In this document: positions 6,606 through 14,041 of the stretch, in pieces
Position numbering within the stretch: the stretch's first letter is position 1
Layout: every line of letters starts with the position of its first letter
Assembly: GCA_022361315.1 (NCBI GenBank)
Contig: JAKSBB010000897.1
Coordinates: forward strand, 1 to 18,843
Length of the DNA stretch: 18,843 nt
Reading direction: 5' to 3'
DNA from: Desulfobacterales bacterium
Lineage (GTDB): Bacteria > Desulfobacterota > Desulfobacteria > Desulfobacterales > Desulfobacteraceae
Position numbers and translations under genes: made by a program
Notes under the pieces: generated by a model
The model's database searches: none
Told to the model about the DNA's origin: nothing
The model's input: the letters and a program-made list of their open reading frames with translations, nothing else

Positions 6606-8207
6606 CTATCGCTGAATATCGTACTTCTTCATCTTGTTGATCAGCGCGGTGTGTGAAATCCTAAGTGCAACCGCACATTTGCGAATGCTCGGGTACCGCT
6701 GCAAGGCGGACTTGAGCAGTTCTTTTTCATACTTTCCCAATTGCTGTTTCAGGGGGCCTTGATTCACCATGCCTTGACTCGCCACACCCGGTTCGGGGGA
6801 CCGCAGTTCCCTGATTCTCTCTTCGATTTCACGGCCGAAAATGATGGCCCGGGAATCAATGGTTTCCCGGTCCGAGATAATGGAGCCCCGCTCAATAACA
6901 TTTTTCAATTCCCTCACGTTTCCGGGCCAGGTGTGATGGCGGAGTTTCTCCATGGCGTCCGGGGTGAGTTTTTTGGGATTGGAGCCCACCTGTTTCGCGA
7001 TTCTCGACAGAAAGTGACCCGTCAGAGGGACCAGGTCACCCAGGCGTTCTCTAAGGGGGGGGACGTGGATGGGAAGGACGTTAATCCGGTAATACAGATC
7101 CTCTCTGAACTGGTTGTTCTGGATCATCTCTTCAATGAGCCGGCTGGTGGCCGTGATGATCCGGGTGTTCACGGGAATCTCTTTGGCCCCGCCGATCCGC
7201 CTGACGCTTTTCTCCTGGATCACTCTCAGGATCTTGGCCTGGGCCCCCAGCGGCATATCCGCAATCTCGTCCAGAAACAATGTCCCGCCGTGGGCAATTT
7301 CAAACAGTCCCCTTTTGCCCTGCTTTTCCCCGCCGGTAAAAGTCCCCTTTTCATACCCGAAGAGTTCACTTTCCAAAAGGGATTCAGGCAGGGCAGCGCA
7401 GTTCACGGCCACAAACTCCCCTGTACGGCCGCTTTCGGCATGAATGGCTTTGGCAAAAATCTCTTTGCCGGTGCCGCTTTCCCCCCGGATGGAGACCACG
7501 GAAGCGGATCTGGCAATACGCTGGGCAAAGGAAATGGCATCCATGATAGGGTCGCTGGTACCGATAATGTCCGAAAAGGTAAACCGGGTAGGGGAGTTCA
7601 CCTCTTCCGCCAGTTCCTTGATCTGCCGCATGTCCCGCATGACTTCTATGGCGCCGGTGATTTCACCCGTGCTGTCCGCGATGGGAATGCAGTTTGAGAA
7701 AAACTGGAATCTGCCGTTGGGAGTGATGACGTTCCGCTTGCGTTTGTAAAAGGACCGTCCTTTCAGGCACTCAAGTAAATCCGTGTTTTCCAGGGGAAGA
7801 TCGGATAAGTTGGTGCCGATGAGTTTCGGAATATTCCAGCCGTACATCTGTTTGGCCACATGGTTGATGAAGGTGACTGTGGCATCTTTTTCTATGGCAA
7901 CGATTCCGTCCCGGATACTGTCGAGTACCACTTCCAGCCTTTTTTTCCGAATCTCCGAAGGCATGGCCGTAATCCGGGTGATACGTATCAGGTCGGGAAT
8001 GGCTTCCAGACTCAGAATGATATCATCTTCACCCGGGGAGTTCGGACCATTTAGGGTCTCGATATAAACCAGGGTTTTCCGGTCCTGGTTTTTCACCTCC
8101 ATGGAAAAGATGTTCAGGTCGTTGCCGCCAATGCACCTGGCAATATCTTCAACGATGAGTTTGCGGTCCCAGAAGAGGAGTTCAAGTTTTAAGGTGGACG
8201 GGCTCAT
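6606..8207 (-). CDS. TyrR-like sigma54-family transcriptional activator (ACT-PAS-AAA-HTH_8)
   Basis: A 533-residue protein with TyrR-type order: an N-terminal ACT-like domain (about 1-80), PAS (about 88-195, with [20 protein letters not shown]), AAA+ sigma54-interaction domain (about 212-440) and a C-terminal Fis/HTH_8 helix-turn-helix (about 490-533, [13 protein letters not shown]). Walker A is GESGTGKE (242-249), Walker B is GGTLFLDEI (307-315), and an arginine-finger region reads [14 protein letters not shown]. The sigma54 contact loop reads GTFTGG instead of GAFTGA; the core FTG is kept, so activation is plausible but altered. ACT and PAS domains imply control by an amino acid or other small ligand. 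ATG 8207 is chosen because GAGGA lies about 11 nt upstream. It is divergent from the csp gene. The regulated genes are unknown. Confidence 0.88.
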   Translation of the reverse strand: MSPSTLKLELLFWDRKLIVEDIARCIGGNDLNIFSMEVKNQDRKTLVYIETLNGPNSPGEDDIILSLEAIPDLIRITRITAMPSEIRKKRLEVVLDSIRDGIVAIEKDATVTFINHVAKQMYGWNIPKLIGTNLSDLPLENTDLLECLKGRSFYKRKRNVITPNGRFQFFSNCIPIADSTGEITGAIEVMRDMRQIKELAEEVNSPTRFTFSDIIGTSDPIMDAISFAQRIARSASVVSIRGESGTGKEIFAKAIHAESGRTGEFVAVNCAALPESLLESELFGYEKGTFTGGEKQGKRGLFEIAHGGTLFLDEIADMPLGAQAKILRVIQEKSVRRIGGAKEIPVNTRIITATSRLIEEMIQNNQFREDLYYRINVLPIHVPPLRERLGDLVPLTGHFLSRIAKQVGSNPKKLTPDAMEKLRHHTWPGNVRELKNVIERGSIISDRETIDSRAIIFGREIEERIRELRSPEPGVASQGMVNQGPLKQQLGKYEKELLKSALQRYPSIRKCAVALRISHTALINKMKKYDIQR

Positions 8208-8322
8208 GGCGGTTTTATCCTCGGGTCAGTATCGGGCCTGATCCTATGCGAAGTCCGGCCCTGAATCAAGAGAAATTCGCAGACTTACGTCCGATTTGCC
8301 GACAAAGCCGGTCCTGGTGGGA

Positions 8323-8338
8323 TGTAAGAACATTTACA
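8323..8338. promoter_or_regulatory. TGTAA-N6-TTACA inverted repeat, candidate activator site
   Basis: TGTAA (8323-8327) and TTACA (8334-8338) flank GAACAT. TyrR boxes of gamma-proteobacteria are TGTAAA-N6-TTTACA, so the half-sites match but the spacing here is 2 bp shorter. It lies between the TyrR-like activator gene and csp, about 65 bp upstream of the likely csp start. Assignment as its binding site is inference. Confidence 0.35.
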
Positions 8339-8340
8339 AA

Positions 8341-8374
8341 AAAGTCAAGGTTTCTGATTTTAGTACTTGACTTT
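8341..8374. promoter_or_regulatory. 9-bp inverted repeat overlapping the csp -35 region
   Basis: AAAGTCAAG (8341-8349) and CTTGACTTT (8366-8374) are perfect inverted copies with a 16-nt spacer. The right arm contains the TTGACT -35 box. This layout suits an operator, or a hairpin in minus-strand leader RNA. Confidence 0.4.
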
Positions 8375-8394
8375 GGGGGGGAATCATGTACTTT
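8367..8394 (+). promoter_or_regulatory. Candidate csp promoter
   Basis: TTGACT (8367-8372), a 16-nt spacer and TACTTT (8389-8394). Start near 8401 would give a leader of about 130 nt, in line with the long structured leaders of cold-shock mRNAs. Confidence 0.45.
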
Positions 8395-8423
8395 GCGTAG
8401 TGATGCACAATTTTATGGTGATG

Positions 8424-8440
8424 TGCAATGTTTCCGCCAA
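8424..8440 (-). promoter_or_regulatory. Candidate sigma54 promoter directed toward the activator gene
   Basis: Minus-strand TTGGCGGAAACATTGCA matches TGGCAC-N5-TTGCA at TGGC and TTGCA, with the required 12-bp distance between the GG and GC elements. Transcription would start near 8412 and leave a leader of about 205 nt. It may mean autoregulation, but chance matches to this short pattern occur. Confidence 0.35.
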
Positions 8441-8530
8441 AAGGTGTCATTCTTCAACATTCCAGTGAGGTTGGCCCCCCGAAGTAGAGACGATTTATTT
8501 TTTTATTTTTTTTATCAGGAGATTGCCAAT

Positions 8531-8734
8531 ATGGCCACCGGTACAGTAAAATGGTTTAATGACGCAAAAGGTTTTGGTTTTATTGAAGTAGAAGGCGGCG
8601 GAAAAGACGTTTTCGTACATCATACAGGAATTAACGGATCCGGTTTCAAGTCCCTCAACGAAGGTGACCGGGTTGAATTTGATGTCGAAGAAGGCCAGAA
8701 AGGTCCTGCTGCTGCTAACGTAACCGTGATCTAA
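8531..8734 (+). CDS. csp: Cold-shock protein, CspA family
   Basis: A 67-residue single OB-fold protein that binds single-stranded RNA/DNA and acts as an RNA chaperone. It starts [18 protein letters not shown], containing RNP-1 (KGFGFI), and RNP-2 is VFVHHTGI. The C-terminus ([10 protein letters not shown]) is typical. I start at ATG 8531, with AGGAGA about 8 nt upstream; the frame runs open to 8246 but that extension is leader sequence. It is monocistronic: a strong terminator follows within 40 nt. Which paralogue it is, and whether it is cold-induced, cannot be told from sequence. Confidence 0.95.
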   Translation: MATGTVKWFNDAKGFGFIEVEGGGKDVFVHHTGINGSGFKSLNEGDRVEFDVEEGQKGPAAANVTVI

Positions 8735-8760
8735 TCCATTTACGCAGCAATCGATTTCTA

Positions 8761-8806
8761 AAACCGCCCCGGCAGTGGACTTCCCGCTGCCGGGGCGGTT
8801 TTTTTG
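8761..8806 (+). terminator. Terminator of csp
   Basis: A perfect 15-bp GC-rich stem (8761-8775 with 8787-8801, AAACCGCCCCGGCAG and its complement) has an 11-nt loop and is followed by a T run. It is a strong Rho-independent terminator. Confidence 0.93.
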
Positions 8807-8959
8807 TTTTGTCCCGTACCGGGTTCGTATGATTTCGCAACTTTCCTTAATTTGTTCTTCAATTAGAACTTTATTTACATAATTAAGCACGGAATGTTTG
8901 GTGTGAGCCCTTAAGAATCCCTCTTTTCTTTTTTTTCCGGGATTGCTAATAAAGTGCCC

Positions 8960-10720
8960 ATGAGTAAATTAACCACATCCGTTTTCAATCAATGCCATGA
9001 CCAGGGGCTTATTTCCCACCTGGATTATTATTTTGCAACAACCATGGCGGATATTTTTGAAGATGCTTCTCCCCTGATGTTTTTCAGTGCGGCTCTGGTC
9101 TCAAAAGTCCTTGCCGAGGGTCATGTCTGTCTGGATCTTTCAACCATGGCCGGAACAGCCCTGGTGGATAAAAATGATGCCGAAGAGATCTGCAAATTAC
9201 CGGAACTGGCCTCCTGGCTTGATGCCCTGGCTGCCTCGGATATGGTATCCCTGGAAGCAGAGCACAGGTGTGGGACAGATTGCCCCCGGCTGGAATGGGT
9301 TCGGAAGACGCCACTGATACTGGACCGGGACAACAACCTTTACCTTGCTAAGTATTACGATTTTCAACACCGTCTGGCCTGTAACATCCGGATGCGGACA
9401 GCTGCCGATCAAACATCTGCCGGCATTGATAAGGCATTTATCGAAAAAGGGATACATCATTTTTTCAAAAATACCGCCGCATCAGAAACTGAAGGACAAC
9501 AGGCTGCGGTGCGCCAGGCGCTGGCCAGGAAGTTTCTTGTGATTTCCGGAGGACCGGGTACCGGGAAAACCCATATCACCAACATCATCTGCGAACTGCT
9601 GAACCTCTGGGCGGAGGAGAACGGGGAGGCGGCTCCGAAAATCCTTGCCCTTGCACCAACGGGCAAAGCGGCGGGCCGGCTGAGGGACGGTGCCACCATA
9701 CACTCCGTACTAAAACCCAAGCCCTCTGGTGTGGGATTCCGGCATGATGCTGACAATCCTCTGGTTGCGGATATGGTGATCGTTGACGAGGCTTCCATGA
9801 TAGACATGGCCTTGATGACACGCTTGCTGGAAGCCATCCCTGAAAATGCCCGGGTCATCCTGCTGGGGGATAAAAATCAGTTGTCCCCCGTACAGGCCGG
9901 CGCGGTGTTTTCCGACCTCTGCCATGTGGATGCCATGGCCGGGAACAGGGTCTTTCTGACCTTTAACTTCAGATCCAGAGGACAGAGCGGGATTGAAAAT
10001 CTGGCCAAGGCCGTGAATGAAAATGACCATGATACCCTGATGCAGATTCTTGAAAAAGGAACCTGCGAGGATGTGGGGTTTGAACATCCCGGGAATGCAT
10101 CCCTTATACCGGTCATCGAAAAATATGTGACCCGGGGATATGCACCTCTGGTCGAATCTGCTGATCTTGAAACCGCCCTGAACCGTCTGGATGACTTCAG
10201 GATTCTCTGTGCCCATAACAGGGGAGAGGGCGGAACATTACAAGTTAATCATCTTTGTGAAAAGATTTTACGGGAAACCCCTGGAAATGATATAAATGGG
10301 TCGCTTTTCAGGCAGATTGTGATGGTGACCCGCAATGACTACGGTCTGGAATTATTCAACGGGGACACCGGTGTGGTCTGGGCCGGCGATGATGATCGCA
10401 CGAAAGTCCCGGGGCAGATCCTGGCGGTTTTTCCGGATGAAAGAGACGGTTACCGGAAATTCCGGTACGCGGACCTTCCGGACCATGAACCGGCCTTTGC
10501 CCTGACCATCCACAAAAGCCAGGGCTCGGAATACGGTACCGTCCTGGTGGTCATCCCTGACAGGATTTCCCCTGTGGTGACCCGGCAGCTCCTCTATACG
10601 GGGATCACCCGGGCCAGGAACAAGGTGATCATCGCAGGCCGCCCGGAGGTGATCCGGGAAGCCATGGATATGCCCCTGCAGCGCAGGTCCAACCTTGCGG
10701 CTGTGTTGTCCCGCGCCTGA
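8960..10720 (+). CDS. recD: Exodeoxyribonuclease V alpha subunit (RecD helicase)
   Basis: This is the 5'-3' superfamily 1B helicase subunit of RecBCD, which processes double-strand DNA ends in the cytoplasm. About 586 aa, close to E. coli RecD and shorter than RecD2. The N-terminal domain has PLILDRDNNLYLAKYYDFQ, matching the RecD1 N-terminus. Motif I is GGPGTGKT (near residue 198), motif II VDEASMID, motif III LLGDKNQLSPVQAG, and the C-terminal motifs are LTIHKSQGSEY and LLYTGITRARNKV. I prefer ATG 8960 over the in-frame GTG 8954; neither has a good Shine-Dalgarno site. A weak promoter may lie at 8852-8881 (TTGTTC-N18-TACATA). recB and recC are not adjacent: csp with a terminator is upstream and resB starts within about 100 nt downstream. 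Confidence 0.93.
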   Translation: MSKLTTSVFNQCHDQGLISHLDYYFATTMADIFEDASPLMFFSAALVSKVLAEGHVCLDLSTMAGTALVDKNDAEEICKLPELASWLDALAASDMVSLEAEHRCGTDCPRLEWVRKTPLILDRDNNLYLAKYYDFQHRLACNIRMRTAADQTSAGIDKAFIEKGIHHFFKNTAASETEGQQAAVRQALARKFLVISGGPGTGKTHITNIICELLNLWAEENGEAAPKILALAPTGKAAGRLRDGATIHSVLKPKPSGVGFRHDADNPLVADMVIVDEASMIDMALMTRLLEAIPENARVILLGDKNQLSPVQAGAVFSDLCHVDAMAGNRVFLTFNFRSRGQSGIENLAKAVNENDHDTLMQILEKGTCEDVGFEHPGNASLIPVIEKYVTRGYAPLVESADLETALNRLDDFRILCAHNRGEGGTLQVNHLCEKILRETPGNDINGSLFRQIVMVTRNDYGLELFNGDTGVVWAGDDDRTKVPGQILAVFPDERDGYRKFRYADLPDHEPAFALTIHKSQGSEYGTVLVVIPDRISPVVTRQLLYTGITRARNKVIIAGRPEVIREAMDMPLQRRSNLAAVLSRA

Positions 10721-10736
10721 CCAGCACGACACTTAG

Positions 10737-12179
10737 GTGTCCGGCAATAGCAGCCCGGCAATGGTGCCCGTCAAGGGTGTGCCGGGAGACTTGAGACCCG
10801 AAAGAGAAAGAAATCCTTTGAAAACCGAAAACACCTTACCCAACCAGATCTGGATGTTTTTTGCATCGGTTCGGCTCACCGTTTACACACTGGTGATCCT
10901 TGCCGTGACATCCATTATCGGCACGATCGTTCTCCAGAACGGCAATCCGCAGCAATATGTTAACCTCTACGGTCAGGGACTGTACAACCTTATCCAGGTC
11001 CTCCAGATCGACGATATGTACCACGCCTGGTGGTATTTACTGCTGCTTCTGCTGCTCTGTATTAATATTGTGGTCTGCTCCGTGGAGCGGCTCTCCAAAA
11101 CCTGGAAGATCATTTTCCCGGATAAAATCAAGGTGAACCCCAAACGGTTCATATCTGCAAAGAATAAGGAAAGCTTTGAAACCGACAAAGATCTGGCAAC
11201 GCTTACCGCCGGCTATGAGACCTTGTTGTCCAAACGGATCGGCAAAGTGATCCGTGAGGAGTCAGACGGCGGCATCGTGCTTTATGCGGAAAAGGGCCGT
11301 TGGACAAGGCTTGGGGTTTACGTGGTGCATGCCTCTGTGATTCTGCTCTTGGCCGGCGCACTGATCGGCGCCATGTTCGGATTTAAGGCCAGCCTCCGTC
11401 TGGATGAAGGCGAGACGGCAGATACCGTATTGGACGCCAAGACACGAATGCCCATCAAGCTGCCCTTCGCCATCCAGTGCAACGAGTTTGAGGTCCGGTT
11501 TTACGATACGGGGGCCCCGGAAGAGTTCCGGTCCAGCCTCACGGTCATCGAAGGCGGGCAGGAGAGCTTTACGGAGGATATCCGGGTGAATCAGCCCCTG
11601 CGCTATAAGGGCATCAACGTATTCCAGTCCTCATACGGTACGGCATCGCCCAATGAAGCCGTTTTTCAGATCACCGACAATATTACCCAGGATGTCATCT
11701 CCCACACCATTAAAAAAGGGCAGTCCGTGGATCTGCCCGGTGGTAAAGGGACCTTTAAATTTGAAGGCTTCCTGCCCCACTTCGAATTCAGGGGCCACAA
11801 TCTGGGAGAGGCCTTTTTCGGCCGCATAACCCTTGCCGAAGGTGAAAACTTCCAGATCGGTCTGCCCACCAAATTCCCCACCTTTGACAAGATGAGAAAA
11901 GGTCAGTTCACCGTGGTGGTCAAGGAGTTTGAACAGGCCTATTACACCGGTCTTCAGGTGACCCGTGACCCGGGTGTCTGGTACGTATATGCCGGGTTTA
12001 TCCTGATGATTGCCGGCTGCTGGGTCACCTTCTTCATTTCCCATCAGTCGGTGTGCATTGGACTTGAGAACAATCCTGGCGGCCCCGTCCGGGTATGGGT
12101 GGCTGGCAAGGCCAACCGGAACGCCCACGGCATGACCCTGAAAATCAGAAAACTCGCCACAATTTTAAAGGACATATAA
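10737..12179 (+). CDS. resB: System II cytochrome c biogenesis protein ResB (Ccs1)
   Basis: With CcsA/ResC it moves heme across the membrane and ligates it to CXXCH motifs of apocytochromes outside the membrane. Three N-terminal helices are visible: after FFASVRLTVYTLVILAV, at WWYLLLLLLLCINIVVCS, and at VYVVHASVILLLAGALIG (with the conserved His). A large external domain follows, then a fourth helix at WYVYAGFILMIAGCWVTFF. The start is uncertain: GTG 10737 gives 480 aa, ATG 10761 and TTG 10818 are in frame, and none has a strong ribosome site. TTG 10818 (MKTENTLPNQIWMFF) gives the most family-like N-terminus, so the first 27 residues may not be translated. It follows recD closely and precedes ccsA by 5 nt. 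Confidence 0.9.
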   Translation: MSGNSSPAMVPVKGVPGDLRPERERNPLKTENTLPNQIWMFFASVRLTVYTLVILAVTSIIGTIVLQNGNPQQYVNLYGQGLYNLIQVLQIDDMYHAWWYLLLLLLLCINIVVCSVERLSKTWKIIFPDKIKVNPKRFISAKNKESFETDKDLATLTAGYETLLSKRIGKVIREESDGGIVLYAEKGRWTRLGVYVVHASVILLLAGALIGAMFGFKASLRLDEGETADTVLDAKTRMPIKLPFAIQCNEFEVRFYDTGAPEEFRSSLTVIEGGQESFTEDIRVNQPLRYKGINVFQSSYGTASPNEAVFQITDNITQDVISHTIKKGQSVDLPGGKGTFKFEGFLPHFEFRGHNLGEAFFGRITLAEGENFQIGLPTKFPTFDKMRKGQFTVVVKEFEQAYYTGLQVTRDPGVWYVYAGFILMIAGCWVTFFISHQSVCIGLENNPGGPVRVWVAGKANRNAHGMTLKIRKLATILKDI

Positions 12180-12184
12180 GGCAA

Positions 12185-13018
12185 ATGAACTCTTCTTTAC
12201 TTTTATCCGCAGCAACATTTATTTATGCCCTGGCCTCGGTGTTTTACATCGGATCCTTTTCCTTCAAGAAACAGGTGCTTGCCAAACTCGGGTTTTGGGT
12301 GATCGTCATCGGTTTTATCTCCAATACCGCAGGCATTCTGCTCCGGTGGGTGGAATCCTACCAGATGGGATACGGCCACGCCCCCTTTTCAAACATGTAC
12401 GAATCCCTGGTCTTTTTCTCCTGGACCCTGGCGGCCCTTTATATCTTTGTGGAGATCAAATACCGGGAGAGTATCATCGGGGTCTTTGTTTCTCCGCTGA
12501 TCTTTTTGGCCATTGCCTATGCCTCCTTTGACCCGTCCATATCTTCAAAGATCAACCCCCTGATCCCGGCCCTGAAGTCCAACTGGCTCATCGCCCACGT
12601 GGTCACCTGTTTCCTGGGGTATGCCGGGTTTGCCCTGGCCTTTGGTTTCTCCTTTATCTACTTTGTTAAACCCAAGGACCCCAATTCCACCTCCATATTT
12701 GCCAAGCTGCCGGACTGGGAGATCATTGACGAACTGACCTACCAGATGATCGTCTTCGGTTTTCTCTTCCTCACCATCGGAATCATCACCGGGTCGGTAT
12801 GGGCCAACTCCGCCTGGGGCAAATACTGGTCCTGGGACCCCAAAGAAACCTGGTCCCTGATCACCTGGTTCATTTACGCCATCTTCCTGCACCTGCGGCT
12901 CATGCGCGGCTGGCACGGGGCAAAACTGGCCCTGGTATCCATCATCGGCTTCGGATGTGTGCTGTTTACCTATTTTGGCGTAAACTTTTTACTCAGCGGC
13001 CTCCATAGTTACGGATAA
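12185..13018 (+). CDS. ccsA: System II cytochrome c biogenesis protein CcsA/ResC (WWD family)
   Basis: Partner of ResB in the heme lyase; some databases call this family CcsB. 277 aa with about eight membrane helices. The heme-handling WWD domain is at WANSAWGKYWSWDPKE, near residues 210-225. Flanking histidines expected to ligate heme include H138 (LIAHVVTCF) and H245 (IFLHLRLMRGWH). I start at ATG 12185 because TAAGG is about 4 nt upstream and the product begins with a hydrophobic helix; the in-frame extension to 12095 overlaps resB and is unlikely. It ends its transcript with a strong terminator about 75 nt downstream, so resB-ccsA are separate from the qrc operon. Confidence 0.94.
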   Translation: MNSSLLLSAATFIYALASVFYIGSFSFKKQVLAKLGFWVIVIGFISNTAGILLRWVESYQMGYGHAPFSNMYESLVFFSWTLAALYIFVEIKYRESIIGVFVSPLIFLAIAYASFDPSISSKINPLIPALKSNWLIAHVVTCFLGYAGFALAFGFSFIYFVKPKDPNSTSIFAKLPDWEIIDELTYQMIVFGFLFLTIGIITGSVWANSAWGKYWSWDPKETWSLITWFIYAIFLHLRLMRGWHGAKLALVSIIGFGCVLFTYFGVNFLLSGLHSYG

Positions 13019-13090
13019 ATCTTCAATTATTTTTATGGATGCTTTAACGAAGATTTAATAATTGTTCTTCGGACATAAGTGTAAAAGAAG

Positions 13091-13120
13091 GGGGGATCAC
13101 CGGGCGTGATCCCCCTTTTT
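13091..13120 (+). terminator. Terminator after ccsA
   Basis: A 10-bp stem GGGGGATCAC (13091-13100) with GTGATCCCCC (13106-13115), loop CGGGC, followed by TTTTT. The preceding AAG extends pairing with the T run, so it may also work leftward. Confidence 0.92.
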
Positions 13121-13319
13121 GTTGGGTGTTTCACACGCTCATCCCGCCCTTATTTACTTGACAAGAAATCAAGATATTGTATAGATTAACCCGAATTGAC
13201 AGTTTTGGACGTATTGCAGAGCGGCAACGGGGTTTGCTGCCTGCACAAAGTATAGGTCGGACGTGTGGCCGGCCAAGAGGTTATAGTAACATCAACTTAT
13301 TAACATTGATGGAGTTTTC
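13121..13319. other. qrc operon promoter and leader region
   Basis: Together with the terminator, the gap between ccsA and qrcA is about 300 bp. After the terminator comes a promoter at 13158-13185, then a leader of roughly 125 nt. The leader contains a small hairpin (GCGGCAA 13221-13227 with TTGCTGC 13234-13240, one G-U pair) and ends in GGAG (13311-13314). No gene or recognised riboswitch is seen. Confidence 0.5.
13158..13185 (+). promoter_or_regulatory. Candidate promoter of the qrc operon
   Basis: TTGACA (13158-13163), a 16-nt spacer and TATAGA (13180-13185). The -35 is embedded in CTTGA-N7-TCAAG, a short inverted repeat that could serve an operator. A second TTGACA at 13196 has no matching -10 box. 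Confidence 0.6.
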
Positions 13320-14003
13320 ATGAGCGAAATAGAAAACAAAGCTGAACATGGTTCCATGGATGGTGCAGGGGAATGCGCTGCCGGTGATCCAAAAGATGAC
13401 AAAGGCCTCGGGCTCGGCGTCATTTTTTTTATGGTGGCATTTTTAGTATGCTTCCTTTCCGGCTGGCTGCTCTTTCCCAAGTTGCTTTATTCAAAGCACG
13501 AGCAACCCTTTAACTTTGATCACGCGCTTCACACCGATGAAGCAGGTGATTGTGAATCCTGCCACTACATGAGAGAAGACGGTACCTGGTCCGGTATCCC
13601 CAATCTGGAGTCCTGTATGGAATGTCATACAGATGAACCCATGGGGGAAACCGAAGACGAAGCGATCTTCTGTGAAGAGTATGTGGCAAAAGAGAAGGAA
13701 ATCCCCTGGTTTGTCTATGCCAGACAGCCCGACTGCGTTTACTTTTCCCATGCCGCCCACATCATGGGAGAGAATGCAGCGGGTAAAATGGACTGCAAAA
13801 CCTGCCATGGTCCCATCGGCGAATCCACCAAGTCAAGACCCTATGAAGAGAACAGACTGACCGGCTACAGCCGGGATATCTGGGGCAAGAACATCTGGGG
13901 AATCAAGAAGAATTCCTGGGATCGGATGAAAATGGATGACTGCGCAAACTGTCACGTGGAAATGGACGGCCACAAGGGCTATTGTTTCCAGTGCCACAAG
14001 TAG
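13320..14003 (+). CDS. qrcA: Menaquinone reductase, multiheme cytochrome c subunit QrcA
   Basis: First subunit of Qrc, accepting electrons from periplasmic cytochrome c3. 227 aa: an acidic cytoplasmic N-terminus, one anchor helix (about residues 31-57, LGVIFFMVAFLVCFLSGWLL), then a heme domain outside the membrane. Five CXXCH motifs are present: CESCH 78-82, CMECH 99-103, CKTCH 159-163, CANCH 208-212, CFQCH 222-226. Two further cysteines lie between motifs 2 and 3: C118 (IFCEEY) and C139 (PDCVYFSHAAH), the second near candidate axial histidines H144 and H147. Qrc of Desulfovibrio vulgaris is reported to have six hemes, so a non-standard sixth site is possible. GGAG is 5 nt before ATG. qrcB follows after 38 nt. 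Confidence 0.93.
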   Translation: MSEIENKAEHGSMDGAGECAAGDPKDDKGLGLGVIFFMVAFLVCFLSGWLLFPKLLYSKHEQPFNFDHALHTDEAGDCESCHYMREDGTWSGIPNLESCMECHTDEPMGETEDEAIFCEEYVAKEKEIPWFVYARQPDCVYFSHAAHIMGENAAGKMDCKTCHGPIGESTKSRPYEENRLTGYSRDIWGKNIWGIKKNSWDRMKMDDCANCHVEMDGHKGYCFQCHK

Positions 14004-14041
14004 GGCGCCTCAAGAATTTCAAATTTTATAAAGGATGACTT

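Larger units (their letters stand above)
8208..8530. other. 323-bp divergent control region between the activator and csp
   Basis: No gene is supported here. It holds a TGTAA-N6-TTACA inverted repeat, a 9-bp inverted repeat over the likely csp -35 box, a TGCACA (8404-8409)/TGTGCA (8422-8427) inverted repeat, a candidate minus-strand sigma54 promoter, and an AT-rich csp leader ending in AGGAGA. A rightward frame open from 8246 merely extends csp upstream and does not look like protein. Confidence 0.6.

Noticed and set aside
8323..8338. Calling the inverted repeat a standard TyrR box
   Set aside because: Half-sites match but the spacing is 2 bp short of TGTAAA-N6-TTTACA, so only a candidate site is reported.
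8246..8530. N-terminal extension of the cold-shock protein by 95 residues
   Set aside because: The csp ribosome site and standard MATGTVKWF start are at 8531; the upstream region is AT-rich regulatory sequence.
10726..10820. Riboswitch or hairpin leader before resB
   Set aside because: Short GC-rich pairings such as GACAC-TTAG-GTGTC exist, but they match no riboswitch pattern I know and have no following T run.
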